This document shows positions 8,703 to 17,761 of a stretch of DNA of 43,014 nucleotides, piece by piece (position 1 is the stretch's first letter; each line of letters starts with the position of its first letter). A program made the position numbers and the translations under genes. The notes under the pieces were generated by a model. The model worked only from the letters and a program-made list of their open reading frames with translations, was not told the DNA's origin and made no database searches. Source of the stretch: Burkholderiaceae bacterium (GTDB lineage Bacteria; Pseudomonadota; Gammaproteobacteria; Burkholderiales; Burkholderiaceae_E); NCBI GenBank assembly GCA_023954135.1, contig JAMLIN010000037.1, forward strand, positions 1-43,014, given 5' to 3'.

Positions 8703-9566
8703 ATGGACGTTGCGCAGATGCAGGCGAAGCTGGGCCCGCAGTGGCAGGACTGGCTCGCCGAGAACATTGCACGCGGCTGCCGGGACGAGGATCTCGTCCG
8801 GGTCATGACCGGAAACGGATTCGATCCGGTATTCGCGAGCTCGGCTGTGGCGGTGGTCGCGGCCATGACCGCGCGGGTGCGCGCGCAGGCGCCCGCGGCT
8901 CTCGTGCCTTTCGCCGCCGATCCGATTCGCCTGCCGGCGGGGTCCCGGGCCATGGCCCACGATCGCGAGGTCGGGTTCGGCTTCGTGCTGCGCAGTCCCA
9001 ATATCGCCGTCCTCGAGAACCTGCTCGACGAGGACGAATGCCGGGAGCTGATCCGGCTCTCGGCGGGCAAGCTCAAGCGCTCGGAGGTCGTCAACCGCGA
9101 GGGCGGGGGGTTCACCGTCAGCGACGTGCGCACCAGCGAGGGCACCTACTTCGCCCGCGGCGAGAATCCGATCGTGAGCCTGCTCGAGGCGCGCATCTGC
9201 GCCCTGACGGGCGTCCCGGTCGAGCATGGCGAGCCGTTGCAGATCCTGCACTACGACAAGGCCGGCGAGTACCGGCCGCATCATGACTACTTCGACCCCT
9301 CCCATCCGGGGAGCGAAGAGGTTCTCGCCCGGGGCGGGCAGCGGATCGCCACCCTGGTGATGTTCCTGAACGATGTCCCGGGCGGCGGGGCCACCGAGTT
9401 TCCCGAGATCGAGCTCACGGTCATGCCCCGGCGCGGCTGCGCGGTCTACTTCGAATACTGCAACCGGGCCGGCGATCTCGATTCGCGCTGCCTGCATGCC
9501 GGGCGCCCCGTCACCGCCGGCGAGAAATGGGTCGTGACGAAGTGGCTGCGTCAGCGGCCCTATTGA
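8703..9566 (+). CDS. prolyl 4-hydroxylase-like 2-oxoglutarate/Fe(II) dioxygenase
   Basis: 287-residue protein. The N-terminal part (1-90) looks like a helical/UBA-like region (EDLVRVMTGNGFDPVFASSAVAVV). The C-terminal P4H domain covers about 100-285. The facial triad is His193 and Asp195 (in YRPHHDYF) and His265 (in CLHAGRPV). Lys275 (in AGEKWVVTKW) should bind 2-oxoglutarate. VMFLNDVPGGGATEFP is typical of collagen-type prolyl 4-hydroxylases. No signal peptide, so it is cytoplasmic. Its target is unknown; bacterial relatives act on proline-rich proteins or elongation factor Tu. The start at 8703 follows GGCAGG and fits the predicted sigma54 transcript start. Confidence 0.92.
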   Translation: MDVAQMQAKLGPQWQDWLAENIARGCRDEDLVRVMTGNGFDPVFASSAVAVVAAMTARVRAQAPAALVPFAADPIRLPAGSRAMAHDREVGFGFVLRSPNIAVLENLLDEDECRELIRLSAGKLKRSEVVNREGGGFTVSDVRTSEGTYFARGENPIVSLLEARICALTGVPVEHGEPLQILHYDKAGEYRPHHDYFDPSHPGSEEVLARGGQRIATLVMFLNDVPGGGATEFPEIELTVMPRRGCAVYFEYCNRAGDLDSRCLHAGRPVTAGEKWVVTKWLRQRPY

Positions 9567-9723
9567 ACCCGTGAACGAACCCTCCACGCCCGCTCGTCAC
9601 GCCATGGCGGCCCCGCTCATCGTTGCAAATGCTCGCCATGTCGCCCGACATGGCTGCGCTTTGCGCCTCGATCGGAACCCCCATGGCGCACCGCTCGGGC
9701 GCGTCCGATTCATTCACGGGTTC
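9565..9723. repeat. 159-bp imperfect palindrome filling the gap before psd
   Basis: Left arm 9565-9643, two-base centre, right arm 9646-9723. By hand alignment, about 54 of 78 positions pair across the whole length. The outer 11 bases (GAACCCGTGAA) and the inner 9 bases (GCCATGTCG / CGACATGGC) are perfect, with further paired blocks including GCAAA/TTTGC and CGCCATGG. It starts inside the stop codon of the hydroxylase gene and ends 24 bases before psd. It has no coding potential I can support. It could be an ERIC- or MITE-like element or a structured RNA; no second copy was found in this window. Confidence 0.8.
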
Positions 9724-9747
9724 TGATTCCACCAACCAGGCCAGTCG

Positions 9748-10515
9748 ATGACCCCGAACTATCCGCATCCCCTGATCGCCCGCGAGGGCTGGCCCTTCGT
9801 CGCCGCCGTCCTCGTGCTCGCCGTGCTGGTGCACCTGGTGGGCGGCTTCGGCTGGGCGTGGCCGTTCTGGCTGCTGGCGATCTTCGTCGTCCAGTTCTTT
9901 CGTGATCCGGCGCGTGACGTTCCGGGGGCGCCCGATGCCATCCTCTCGCCGGCCGATGGCCGGGTGATCGTCGTCGAGCGGGCCCGCGACCCCTATGCCG
10001 ATCGCGATGCGCTGAAGGTGTCGATCTTCATGAACGTGTTCAACGTTCATTCGAACCGCGCGCCGGTCGACGGCCTGATCGAGCGGATCGACTACTTCCC
10101 GGGCAAGTTCGTCAATGCGGATCTCGACAAGGCGTCCGAGTCGAACGAACGCAACGCCTTGCGGATTCGCCGCGACGATGGCGCCGAGATCACCTGCGTG
10201 CAGGTCGCCGGCCTCGTCGCCCGCCGGATCCTCTGCTACGTGGCGAGCGGCGAGCGCCTGGCGCGGGGCCAGCGCTTCGGCTTCATCCGCTTCGGCTCGC
10301 GCGTCGACCTGTACCTGCCGCCCGATGCCGAGCCGATCGTGACGATCGGCGAGAAGGTCTCGGCCACGGCGACGGTGGTGGCCCGCCTGCCGCTGGCGAT
10401 GCCGGCATCCGACGCCGGGGAGGCCGGAGGATCGGAGGTCTCCGGGCAGGCCACCGAAGCCGGGCGGGATGCGCAAGGTCACGCCGACTCGCATCAGGGG
10501 CACCCGGATGGCTAA
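9748..10515 (+). CDS. psd: phosphatidylserine decarboxylase proenzyme (short form)
   Basis: 255-residue membrane-associated enzyme that makes phosphatidylethanolamine from phosphatidylserine. The proenzyme self-cleaves at Gly183-Ser184 in [11 protein letters not shown] to create the pyruvoyl group. N-terminal hydrophobic stretches (about 14-50) precede the core motifs [16 protein letters not shown] and [10 protein letters not shown]. It belongs to the shorter PSD-A type, not the long E. coli type. The C-terminal 35 residues (after LPLAMPASD) are Gly/Ala/His-rich and beyond the family core. Its last codons overlap the pssA start by eight bases (ATGGCTAA), indicating coupling. Confidence 0.95.
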   Translation: MTPNYPHPLIAREGWPFVAAVLVLAVLVHLVGGFGWAWPFWLLAIFVVQFFRDPARDVPGAPDAILSPADGRVIVVERARDPYADRDALKVSIFMNVFNVHSNRAPVDGLIERIDYFPGKFVNADLDKASESNERNALRIRRDDGAEITCVQVAGLVARRILCYVASGERLARGQRFGFIRFGSRVDLYLPPDAEPIVTIGEKVSATATVVARLPLAMPASDAGEAGGSEVSGQATEAGRDAQGHADSHQGHPDG

Positions 10516-11470
10516 GCCGCGTCGCCCCCGGTTTCGCCGTGCCCGGACCCGGGCCCGGGAGGCTCCGGCCGAGGCGCAGCCGATCGAGACGGTGGTGGTG
10601 GAATCGCCCGCGCCGGTGCGCCGGGCCCGCGGCATCTATCTCCTGCCCAACGCCTTCACCACGGGGGCGCTGTTCTGCGGGTTCTTCGCCGTCGTCCAGG
10701 CGATGAACGACCAGTTCGCGACCGCCGCGGTCGCCACCTTCATCGCGATGGTGCTCGACGGGCTCGACGGTCGCGTCGCCCGCCTGACCAACACCCAGAG
10801 CGCCTTCGGCGAGCAGTACGACAGCCTGTCGGACATGGTGTCCTTCGGGGTGGCGCCCGCCCTGATCATGTACGAGTGGGCGCTGCACGATCTCGGCAAA
10901 TGGGGCTGGCTCGCCGCCTTCGTCTATGTCGCCGGCGCCGCCTTGCGTCTGGCCCGCTTCAACACCAACCTCGGCGTGGTCGACAAGCGCTTCTTCCAGG
11001 GGCTGCCGAGCCCCGCTGCGGCGGCCCTGGTCGTCGGGCTGGTATGGCTCGCGACCGACCTGCGCGAGAGTCGCCTGATCAACATGACCGGCGCCGACCT
11101 CTCCTGGCTCGCCTGGGTGATGACCGTCTATGCCGGGCTCACCATGGTCTCGAACGCGCCGTTCTACAGCTTCAAGACGATCAATCTGCGCAAGAGCGTG
11201 CCGTTCATGGCGGCGCTGGTGCTGGTCCTCGTCTTCGTGCTCATCTCCTCCGACCCGCCGATGATGCTCTTCGGGCTCTTCCTCTGCTACGGGGTGTCCG
11301 GCTACGTCGTCTGGGCCCTGCGCTACCGGGGCATGCCCGCCGCCTGGCGCCGGCAGGACCCGGAGGCGGAGGCCGACGCGGGCGGCAAGGACGTGGAGCA
11401 GGCGCCGGGCAGGGACGCCAGCCCCCCTGGCGCCGGTTCGGGCGACGGACGGCCCGACGGGCGCGTTTGA
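10508..11470 (+). CDS. pssA: CDP-diacylglycerol--serine O-phosphatidyltransferase
   Basis: 320-residue integral membrane enzyme that makes phosphatidylserine from CDP-diacylglycerol and serine, the substrate of the neighbouring Psd. The CDP-alcohol phosphotransferase signature is complete: D84-G-x2-D87-G-x2-A-R92-x8-G101-x3-D105-x3-D109 (within DGLDGRVAR and YDSLSD). Six to eight hydrophobic segments follow an Arg-rich N-terminus (1-42). The C-terminal tail (from about 280) is hydrophilic, Gly/Ala/Glu-rich and probably disordered. The ATG at 10508 overlaps the end of psd. An earlier ATG at 10469 lies within psd and is less likely. Confidence 0.95.
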   Translation: MAKPRRPRFRRARTRAREAPAEAQPIETVVVESPAPVRRARGIYLLPNAFTTGALFCGFFAVVQAMNDQFATAAVATFIAMVLDGLDGRVARLTNTQSAFGEQYDSLSDMVSFGVAPALIMYEWALHDLGKWGWLAAFVYVAGAALRLARFNTNLGVVDKRFFQGLPSPAAAALVVGLVWLATDLRESRLINMTGADLSWLAWVMTVYAGLTMVSNAPFYSFKTINLRKSVPFMAALVLVLVFVLISSDPPMMLFGLFLCYGVSGYVVWALRYRGMPAAWRRQDPEAEADAGGKDVEQAPGRDASPPGAGSGDGRPDGRV

Positions 11471-11496
11471 CCCGTTTTTCGGGTGCATCGTAAAAT
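11467..11496 (+). promoter_or_regulatory. sigma70-type promoter for tpiA-secG
   Basis: TTGACC (11467-11472, overlapping the pssA stop codon), an 18-base spacer, and TAAAAT (11491-11496). The predicted leader to the tpiA ATG at 11596 is roughly 90 nt. A small hairpin (ACCCG-T5-CGGGT, 11470-11484) overlaps the spacer. Confidence 0.6.
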
Positions 11497-11595
11497 GTCG
11501 GGTTTCCTCGGCCGGGCGGGTGCGCGCGGTCCGGGTTCTGTTTTCGGTGCTGGCGGATCAAGCGAATCGCGGGCGCAAGAGAAGTGAGGCGGGCG

Positions 11596-12366
11596 ATGAA
11601 ATCCCGAAAGCCGCTGGTGGCGGGCAACTGGAAGATGAACGGCGACATCGTGTCGAACGAGCATCTCTTCACGGGCCTGCGCGCGGCGCTCGAGCGCACG
11701 GCGATCTCCCAGGTCGACATCGCCGTCTGCCCGCCGTTTCCGTACATCGGCCAGGCGGCGGCCTGGCTCGGGGACACCGGCATCGCCCTCGGCGCGCAGA
11801 ACGTCGCCGCCTTCCCCAATGGGGCATACACCGGCGAGGTGTCGGCCTCGATGCTCGCCGATCTCGGTTGCCGCTGGGTGATCGTGGGCCATTCCGAGCG
11901 CCGTACCCTGGCCGGCGAGACCGACGGCATCGTGGCGAGCAAGCTGCAGATGGCGCTCGCGCACGAGATCGGCGTGATCGCCTGCGTCGGCGAGTCCCTC
12001 GAGGAGCGCGAGGCGGGCCAGGCCGAGGCGGTTATCGGTCGCCAGATCGATGCGCTCGCTCCCGTGATGGCGCCGCTGGGCGCCGATCGCATCGTGATCG
12101 CCTACGAGCCGGTCTGGGCGATCGGCACCGGGCGGACCGCATCGCCGGAAACCGCGCAGGAGATGCATGCCTTCATCCGGGCGCGCCTGCGCGAGCGCGG
12201 GGTGCGCGCGGCCGATGCCATCCGGATCCTGTACGGCGGCAGCGTCAAGGCGTCCAACGCCGCGACCCTGTTCGCGATGCCCGACATCGACGGCGGGCTG
12301 ATCGGCGGCGCCTCCCTGGTGGCCGATGATTTCATGAACATCTGCCGTTGCGCGGCAGTCGTCTGA
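11596..12366 (+). CDS. tpiA: triosephosphate isomerase
   Basis: 256-residue glycolytic and gluconeogenic enzyme interconverting dihydroxyacetone phosphate and glyceraldehyde 3-phosphate. Catalytic residues are all present: Asn11 and Lys13 (AGNWKMNG), His99 (VGHSERR) and Glu171 (AYEPVWAIGTG). The phosphate-binding YGGSVK motif is near residue 215. Length is normal. The ATG at 11596 is preferred over an in-frame GTG at 11584. It is followed by secG after 13 bases, an order common in proteobacteria. Confidence 0.97.
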   Translation: MKSRKPLVAGNWKMNGDIVSNEHLFTGLRAALERTAISQVDIAVCPPFPYIGQAAAWLGDTGIALGAQNVAAFPNGAYTGEVSASMLADLGCRWVIVGHSERRTLAGETDGIVASKLQMALAHEIGVIACVGESLEEREAGQAEAVIGRQIDALAPVMAPLGADRIVIAYEPVWAIGTGRTASPETAQEMHAFIRARLRERGVRAADAIRILYGGSVKASNAATLFAMPDIDGGLIGGASLVADDFMNICRCAAVV

Positions 12367-12379
12367 GGCGGATCGATTC

Positions 12380-12838
12380 ATGCACTGGTTGACCAACATC
12401 CTGATGACCGTTCAGGTCCTGAGCGCGATCGGCGTGATCACGCTGGTCCTGCTGCAACATGGCAAGGGCGCCGACATGGGGGCCGCTTTCGGCGGCGGCG
12501 CATCGGGCAGCCTCTTCGGGGCGACGGGCTCGGCGAACTTCCTGTCCCGGACCACCGGCTTTCTCGCCGCGGTGTTCTTCGCATCGACGCTGGGGTTGGC
12601 CTTGCTCGTCAACACCCGCCAGGAGGCGCCCGCGAGCGTCATGGACACGGTGCCGACGGGCAGCCAGGTCGATGGCCAGAGCCGGCCGGCCCCGGCGGCC
12701 CCGGCGACACCTGCGGATGTGCCGGCGGACGTCCCGAGCAGCACGCCGGCCGATGTCCCGCGCGACGTCCCGGCGGCACCCGCCGGCAATCATGACGCAA
12801 CGCAAGAAAATCGCGAGGCGACGGACATTCCAAAGTGA
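12380..12838 (+). CDS. secG: preprotein translocase subunit SecG
   Basis: Small inner-membrane subunit of the SecYEG channel, 152 residues. Two hydrophobic segments (about 4-25 and 52-74) surround the conserved loop LLQHGKGADMGAAFGGGASGSLFGATGSANFLSR (quoted here only as the region 28-61). The C-terminal tail from about residue 95 is unusually Pro/Ala/Asp-rich, with repeated PADVP-like units (ADVPADVP, ADVPRDVP), and makes the protein longer than E. coli SecG (110). It lies 13 bases after tpiA. Confidence 0.94.
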   Translation: MHWLTNILMTVQVLSAIGVITLVLLQHGKGADMGAAFGGGASGSLFGATGSANFLSRTTGFLAAVFFASTLGLALLVNTRQEAPASVMDTVPTGSQVDGQSRPAPAAPATPADVPADVPSSTPADVPRDVPAAPAGNHDATQENREATDIPK

Positions 12839-12846
12839 ATACGCGC

Positions 12847-12852
12847 TAAAAT
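12847..12852 (+). promoter_or_regulatory. possible -10 for tRNA-Leu and nuo transcripts
   Basis: TAAAAT at 12847-12852, about 57 bases before tRNA-Leu. A weak -35 (CGGACA, 12822-12827) sits 19 bases upstream. It is the only AT-rich promoter-like element between secG and nuoA, so it may serve the tRNA and perhaps part of the nuo operon. Confidence 0.3.
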
Positions 12853-12908
12853 GCGCAGTTGAGCGGACCTCGGCTCGACGTGTTTTGAGTGCCCGATTTC
12901 CAGGGCGT

Positions 12909-12993
12909 GCCGACGTGGTGAAATTGGTAGACACGCTATCTTGAGGGGGTAGTGGCGAAAGCTGTGCGAGTTCGAGTCTCGCCGTCGGCACCA
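12909..12993 (+). tRNA. tRNA-Leu (anticodon GAG)
   Basis: Class II tRNA of 85 nt with encoded CCA. The acceptor stem GCCGACG (12909-12915) pairs with CGTCGGC (12983-12989). The anticodon stem CTATC/GGTAG encloses loop TTGAGGG with GAG at 12943-12945. The variable arm is extended (TGGCGAAAGCTGT), followed by the TTCGAGT T-loop. It reads CUC/CUU codons. The position between secG and nuoA is the usual one in Burkholderiales. Confidence 0.97.
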
Positions 12994-13109
12994 AGCTTTC
13001 ATTGGCCTCGGCGTCGCCAGCCACAAGGCGTCCCGGGGCGGGTCGTTCCAGCCGGTTCCTTCCGTGCGACGGTTTCCGGCCATGGCGGCGTCTCACACCT
13101 GGGGCAGAC

Positions 13110-13469
13110 GTGAACCTCCAAGATTACCTGCCGGTACTGCTGTTCATCCTCATAGGAATCGGGGTGGGCGTCGGTCCGCTGCTGATCGGCAGGATCCTCG
13201 GTCCCCATCGTCCCGACCCCGAGAAGCTCTCCCCCTACGAATGCGGCTTCGAAGCCTTCGAAGACGCCCGCATGAAATTCGACGTTCGCTACTACCTGGT
13301 GGCGATCCTGTTCATCCTGTTCGACCTCGAGATCGCCTTCCTGTTTCCCTGGGCGGTATCGCTCGACACGATCGGCTTTTTCGGGTTCGTCTCCATGATG
13401 GTGTTCCTGACCATCCTCGTGGTCGGCTTCGTCTACGAGTGGATGAAGGGCGCCCTGAACTGGGAATGA
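13110..13469 (+). CDS. nuoA: NADH-quinone oxidoreductase subunit A
   Basis: 119-residue membrane subunit of complex I (three transmembrane segments, about 5-28, 62-85 and 90-112). The conserved loop PYECGFEAF and the segment [20 protein letters not shown] are present. The start is the GTG at 13110 (protein begins [12 protein letters not shown]), preceded by GGGGCAG. Upstream in-frame ATGs would add an Arg-rich, non-homologous extension. First gene of a complete 14-gene nuo operon. Confidence 0.96.
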   Translation: MNLQDYLPVLLFILIGIGVGVGPLLIGRILGPHRPDPEKLSPYECGFEAFEDARMKFDVRYYLVAILFILFDLEIAFLFPWAVSLDTIGFFGFVSMMVFLTILVVGFVYEWMKGALNWE

Positions 13470-13512
13470 TGTACACGGGCCGCGGGGGCGGTCCGTGTTC
13501 GGAGCAATTTTC

Positions 13513-13989
13513 ATGAGTATCGAAGGCGTTCTGAACCAGGGGTTCGTCACGACCCAGATGGACAAGCTCATCAACTGGTCGCGCACCGGTTCGATGTGGC
13601 CGATGACCTTCGGGCTCGCCTGCTGTGCGGTCGAGATGATGCACGCGGGCGCGGCCCGCTACGACCTCGACCGCTTCGGGATCATCTTCCGCCCGAGCCC
13701 TCGCCAGTCGGACGTCATGATCGTCGCCGGCACGCTGTGCAACAAGATGGCGCCCGCGCTGCGCAAGGTCTACGACCAGATGGCCGAGCCGCGCTGGGTG
13801 CTCTCGATGGGTTCCTGCGCCAACGGCGGCGGCTACTACCACTATTCGTACTCGGTGGTGCGCGGCTGCGATCGCATCGTCCCGGTCGACGTCTATGTGC
13901 CGGGCTGCCCGCCGACCGCCGAGGCCCTGGTCTACGGCCTGATGCAGCTGCAGTCCAAGATCCGCCGCACTTCCACGATCGCACGCTGA
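13513..13989 (+). CDS. nuoB: NADH-quinone oxidoreductase subunit B
   Basis: 158-residue peripheral subunit that carries cluster N2, the last [4Fe-4S] before quinone. Ligands are Cys37 and Cys38 ([10 protein letters not shown]), Cys102 (GSCANGGG) and Cys132 ([11 protein letters not shown]). The start at 13513 ([11 protein letters not shown]) is chosen over the in-frame ATG at 13495 because homology to the family begins here. 43 bases after nuoA, 12 before nuoC. Confidence 0.97.
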   Translation: MSIEGVLNQGFVTTQMDKLINWSRTGSMWPMTFGLACCAVEMMHAGAARYDLDRFGIIFRPSPRQSDVMIVAGTLCNKMAPALRKVYDQMAEPRWVLSMGSCANGGGYYHYSYSVVRGCDRIVPVDVYVPGCPPTAEALVYGLMQLQSKIRRTSTIAR

Positions 13990-14001
13990 AAGCACAATCC
14001 G

Positions 14002-14598
14002 ATGAGCAATCTCCAGGAACTCCGGGCCCGCATCGACGCATCGCTGGGCTCGCGTGTGAAGACGCTGGAGCAGGGCGTCGGCGAGCTGACCCTCGTGGTC
14101 GGCGCCGATGCCTATGCCGAATCCATGCGCATCCTGCGCGACGATCCTCTGCTCGGCTTCGACATGCTGATCGACCTCTGCGGGGTCGACTATCGCAACT
14201 ATCGCGACGTCGAATGGGACGGACCGCGTTTCGCGGCGGTCTCGCACCTGCTCTCGGTGGTCCACAACTGGCGCCTCAGGGTCCGGGTGTTCTGCCCGGA
14301 CGACGATCTTCCGGTGGTGGCCTCGGTTGCCGGGATCTGGCCGTCGGCGAACTGGTACGAACGCGAGGCCTTCGATCTCTTCGGCATCGTCTTCGAGGGG
14401 CACACCGACCTGCGCCGCATCCTCACCGATTACGGCTTCGTCGGGCATCCGTTCCGCAAGGATTTCCCGGTCTCCGGTTATGTCGAGATGCGCTACGACC
14501 CGGCCCAGGGCAGGGTGATCTACCAGCCGGTGACGATCGAGCCGCGCGAGATCGTGCCGCGAATCATCCGCGAAGAAGGCTACGGGGCGGGGCGCTGA
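14002..14598 (+). CDS. nuoC: NADH-quinone oxidoreductase subunit C
   Basis: 198-residue 30-kDa subunit of the peripheral arm, which helps form the connection to the quinone module. The family signature is present: the run [17 protein letters not shown], then [20 protein letters not shown]. It is a separate gene, not fused to nuoD as in E. coli. nuoD begins two bases after the stop. Confidence 0.97.
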   Translation: MSNLQELRARIDASLGSRVKTLEQGVGELTLVVGADAYAESMRILRDDPLLGFDMLIDLCGVDYRNYRDVEWDGPRFAAVSHLLSVVHNWRLRVRVFCPDDDLPVVASVAGIWPSANWYEREAFDLFGIVFEGHTDLRRILTDYGFVGHPFRKDFPVSGYVEMRYDPAQGRVIYQPVTIEPREIVPRIIREEGYGAGR

Positions 14599-14600
14599 GC

Positions 14601-15854
14601 ATGGCCGACATCAAGAACTACACGCTCAACTTCGGACCCCAGCACCCGGCGGCGCATGGCGTGCTGCGGCTGGTCCTCGAGCTCGACGGCGAGGTGGTGC
14701 AGCGGGCGGATCCGCACATCGGGCTGCTGCATCGCGCCACCGAGAAGCTCGCCGAGACCCGCACCTACCTGCAGACTGTGCCCTACATGGACCGGCTCGA
14801 CTACGTGTCCATGATGTGCAACGAGCACGCCTACTGCATGGCGATCGAACGGCTGCTCGGCATCGAGGTTCCGGTTCGCGCCCAGTACATCCGCGTGATG
14901 TTCGACGAGATCACCCGGATCCTGAACCATCTGCTCTGGATCGGCGCCCATGGGCTCGACGTCGGCGCGATGGCGGTGTTCCTCTACGCGTTCCGGGAGC
15001 GCGAGGACCTGATGGACGTCTACGAGGCGGTGTCGGGCGCCCGGATGCATGCGGCCTACTACCGGCCCGGCGGCGTCTATCGCGATCTGCCCGAGACGAT
15101 GCCGCAATACCGAGCCTCGAAGCTCCGCAACGAGTCGCAGATGCGCCGGCTGAACCAGGACCGGCAGGGGTCGCTGCTCGACTATGTCGAGGCGTTCACC
15201 GATCGCTTCCCCGGCTACGTCGACGAGTACGAGAACCTGCTCACCGACAACCGGATCTGGAAGCAGCGCCTGGTCGGCATCGGCGTGGTCAGCCCCGAGC
15301 GCGCCAAGGCGCTCGGCTTCACCGGCCCGATGCTGCGCGGCTCGGGCGTGGTCTGGGACCTGCGCAAGCACCAGCCCTACGAGGTCTACGACCGGATCGA
15401 CTTCGACATCCCGGTCGGCAAGGAAGGCGACTGCTACGACCGCTACCTGGTGCGCGTCGAGGAGATGCGCCAGTCGAACCGGATCATCCGGCAGTGCGTC
15501 GAATGGCTGCGGGCCAATCCCGGGCCGGTCATCGTCGACAACTTCAAGGTGGCGCCGCCGTCGCGGGTCGACATGAAGTCCAACATGGAAGAGCTGATCC
15601 ACCACTTCAAGCTCTTCACCGAAGGCATGCATGTTCCCGAAGGCGAGTGCTACGCCGCCATCGAGCATCCCAAGGGCGAGTTCGGCATCTATCTGGTGGC
15701 CGACGGCGCCAACAAGCCGTACCGGCTCAAGATCCGGGCGCCCGGCTTCGCGCACCTGCAGGGGCTCGACGAGATGTCGCGCGGTCACATGCTGGCCGAT
15801 GTGGTGACCATCATCGGTACGCAGGACATCGTGTTCGGCGAGATCGACAGATAA
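14601..15854 (+). CDS. nuoD: NADH-quinone oxidoreductase subunit D
   Basis: 417-residue 49-kDa subunit that shapes the quinone-binding site with NuoB and NuoH. Conserved features are [20 protein letters not shown] at the N-terminus (His residues near the quinone headgroup), [14 protein letters not shown], and the C-terminal DIVFGEIDR. The start at 14601 matches the family N-terminus; an open frame extends far upstream through nuoC but is not coding there. Confidence 0.97.
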   Translation: MADIKNYTLNFGPQHPAAHGVLRLVLELDGEVVQRADPHIGLLHRATEKLAETRTYLQTVPYMDRLDYVSMMCNEHAYCMAIERLLGIEVPVRAQYIRVMFDEITRILNHLLWIGAHGLDVGAMAVFLYAFREREDLMDVYEAVSGARMHAAYYRPGGVYRDLPETMPQYRASKLRNESQMRRLNQDRQGSLLDYVEAFTDRFPGYVDEYENLLTDNRIWKQRLVGIGVVSPERAKALGFTGPMLRGSGVVWDLRKHQPYEVYDRIDFDIPVGKEGDCYDRYLVRVEEMRQSNRIIRQCVEWLRANPGPVIVDNFKVAPPSRVDMKSNMEELIHHFKLFTEGMHVPEGECYAAIEHPKGEFGIYLVADGANKPYRLKIRAPGFAHLQGLDEMSRGHMLADVVTIIGTQDIVFGEIDR

Positions 15855-15870
15855 GGATCGAGACACGGCG

Positions 15871-16380
15871 ATGAGTGCGCTTCCCCAGTCCCGGCGTCTG
15901 CTCTCCGATGACGCCTATGCGCGAATCGAGCGAGAGCTCGCGAAGTTTCCGCCCGACCAGCGCAAGTCGGCCATCATGGCCTCGCTCGCGATCGCCCAGC
16001 AGGAGATCGGCTGGGTCTCCACCGAGGTGATCGAGGACGTCGCCCGGGTCATCGGCATCGAGCCGATCGCGGTCGAGGAGGTCGCGACCTTCTACAACAT
16101 GTTCAGCAGGAAGCCGCTCGGCCGGTTCAAGATCGCGGTCTGCACCTGCCTGCCCTGCGCGCTTCGAGACGGCGCCAAGGCCGGGGAGTACCTCAAGGAA
16201 AAGCTCGGCATCGGCTACAACGAGACCACATCCGACGGCCTGTTCACCCTGCAGGAAAGCGAATGCCAGGGGGCCTGCGGCGATGCGCCGGTGCTGATCG
16301 TCAACAACCAGCGGCAGTGCAGCTTCATGAACGCCGAGAAGCTCGATGCGCTCATCGATGAACTCCGCTCCGGGACCTGA
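15871..16380 (+). CDS. nuoE: NADH-quinone oxidoreductase subunit E
   Basis: 169-residue 24-kDa subunit with a thioredoxin-like fold carrying the [2Fe-2S] cluster N1a. Ligands are Cys91 and Cys96 ([11 protein letters not shown]) and Cys132 and Cys136 ([13 protein letters not shown]). Part of the NADH dehydrogenase module with NuoF and NuoG; nuoF starts one base after the stop. Confidence 0.97.
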   Translation: MSALPQSRRLLSDDAYARIERELAKFPPDQRKSAIMASLAIAQQEIGWVSTEVIEDVARVIGIEPIAVEEVATFYNMFSRKPLGRFKIAVCTCLPCALRDGAKAGEYLKEKLGIGYNETTSDGLFTLQESECQGACGDAPVLIVNNQRQCSFMNAEKLDALIDELRSGT

Positions 16381-16381
16381 G

Positions 16382-17728
16382 ATGGGCGCGAACGATTTCC
16401 GCAGCGAGCTCGCGAGGGTGCGGGCCATCGAGACCTGCTTCCACGGGCGCCATATCGAGCCGCAGATCTATGCCGGGCTCGACTCCCCCGAGGGCTGGCA
16501 TCTCGAGAACTATGTCGAGCGTGGCGGCTACCAGGCGCTGCGCAAGATCCTCGAGACAGGCATGACGCCGGACGACGTGATCGCCGAGGTGAAGGCGTCG
16601 GGGCTGCGCGGCCGGGGCGGGGCGGGTTTCCCCACCGGCCTGAAGTGGAGCTTCATGCCGCGCCAGTTCCCGGGCCAGAAGTACCTCGTCTGCAATTCCG
16701 ACGAGGGCGAGCCGGGCACCTTCAAGGACCGCGACATCCTGCGCTACAACCCGCACATCGTCATCGAGGGCATGGCGATCGCGGCCTATGCGATGGGCAT
16801 CAGCGTCGGGTACAACTACATCCACGGCGAGATCTGGGATACCTACACCCGCTTCGAGGCCGCTCTCGAAGAAGCCAGGGCGGCCGGCTGGCTCGGCGAG
16901 CGCATCCTCGGTTCGGAGTTCTCGTTCCAGCTGCACGCCTTCCATGGCTACGGCGCCTACATCTGCGGCGAGGAAACCGCGCTGCTCGAGTCGATCGAGG
17001 GCAAGAAGGGCCAGCCGCGCTTCAAGCCGCCGTTCCCGGCGAGCTTCGGGCTCTACGGCAAGCCGACCACGATCAACAACACCGAGACCTTCGCGGCGGT
17101 GCCCTGGATCATCCGCAACGGCGGGCAGAAGTATCTCGAGTGCGGCAAGCCCAACAACGGCGGCACCAAGATCTTCTCGATCTCCGGCGATGTCGAGCTG
17201 CCCGGCAACTACGAGATCCCGATGGGCACGCCCTTCGCGAAGCTGCTCGAGCTCGCCGGCGGGGTGCGCGGCGGCCGCCGGCTCAAGATGGTGATCCCGG
17301 GCGGATCCTCGATGCCGGTGCTGCCCGCCGACATCATGATGGAAACCGACATGGACTACGACTCCATCGCCAAGGCGGGCTCGATGCTCGGCTCGGGCGC
17401 GGTCATCGTGATGGACGAGACCCGCTGCGCGGTCAGGTGCCTCGAGAATCTCTCGCACTTCTACATGGAGGAGAGCTGCGGCCAGTGCACCCCCTGTCGC
17501 GAGGGCACCGGCTGGCTGTGGCGGATCGTGCACCGGATCGAGACGGGCAAGGGCACGCCGGCGGACCTCGACGAGCTCGACCGCATCGCGCAGAACATCA
17601 TGGGCAGGACGATCTGCGCGCTCGGCGATGCCGCGGCGATGCCGGTCCGGGCCTTCCTCAAGCATTACCGTGACGAGTTCGCCTATCACGTCGAACACAA
17701 GCACTGCCTCGTCACGGACGACGTCTGA
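16382..17728 (+). CDS. nuoF: NADH-quinone oxidoreductase subunit F
   Basis: 448-residue 51-kDa subunit that binds NADH and FMN and carries [4Fe-4S] cluster N3. The glycine-rich motif [13 protein letters not shown] spans about 75-87 and [13 protein letters not shown] about 105-117. Cluster ligands are Cys366, Cys369 and Cys372 (SCGQCTPC) and Cys412 (TICALGD). The ATG at 16382 is preferred over an in-frame ATG at 16346 that lies inside nuoE. Confidence 0.97.
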   Translation: MGANDFRSELARVRAIETCFHGRHIEPQIYAGLDSPEGWHLENYVERGGYQALRKILETGMTPDDVIAEVKASGLRGRGGAGFPTGLKWSFMPRQFPGQKYLVCNSDEGEPGTFKDRDILRYNPHIVIEGMAIAAYAMGISVGYNYIHGEIWDTYTRFEAALEEARAAGWLGERILGSEFSFQLHAFHGYGAYICGEETALLESIEGKKGQPRFKPPFPASFGLYGKPTTINNTETFAAVPWIIRNGGQKYLECGKPNNGGTKIFSISGDVELPGNYEIPMGTPFAKLLELAGGVRGGRRLKMVIPGGSSMPVLPADIMMETDMDYDSIAKAGSMLGSGAVIVMDETRCAVRCLENLSHFYMEESCGQCTPCREGTGWLWRIVHRIETGKGTPADLDELDRIAQNIMGRTICALGDAAAMPVRAFLKHYRDEFAYHVEHKHCLVTDDV

Positions 17729-17761
17729 CCGATACCGAACAACGCCAGGACCTGTCTGCAA

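Noticed and set aside
11470-11484. Hairpin ACCCG-T5-CGGGT as a pssA terminator
   Set aside because: The T run is in the loop, not after the stem, and the sequence overlaps the tpiA promoter.
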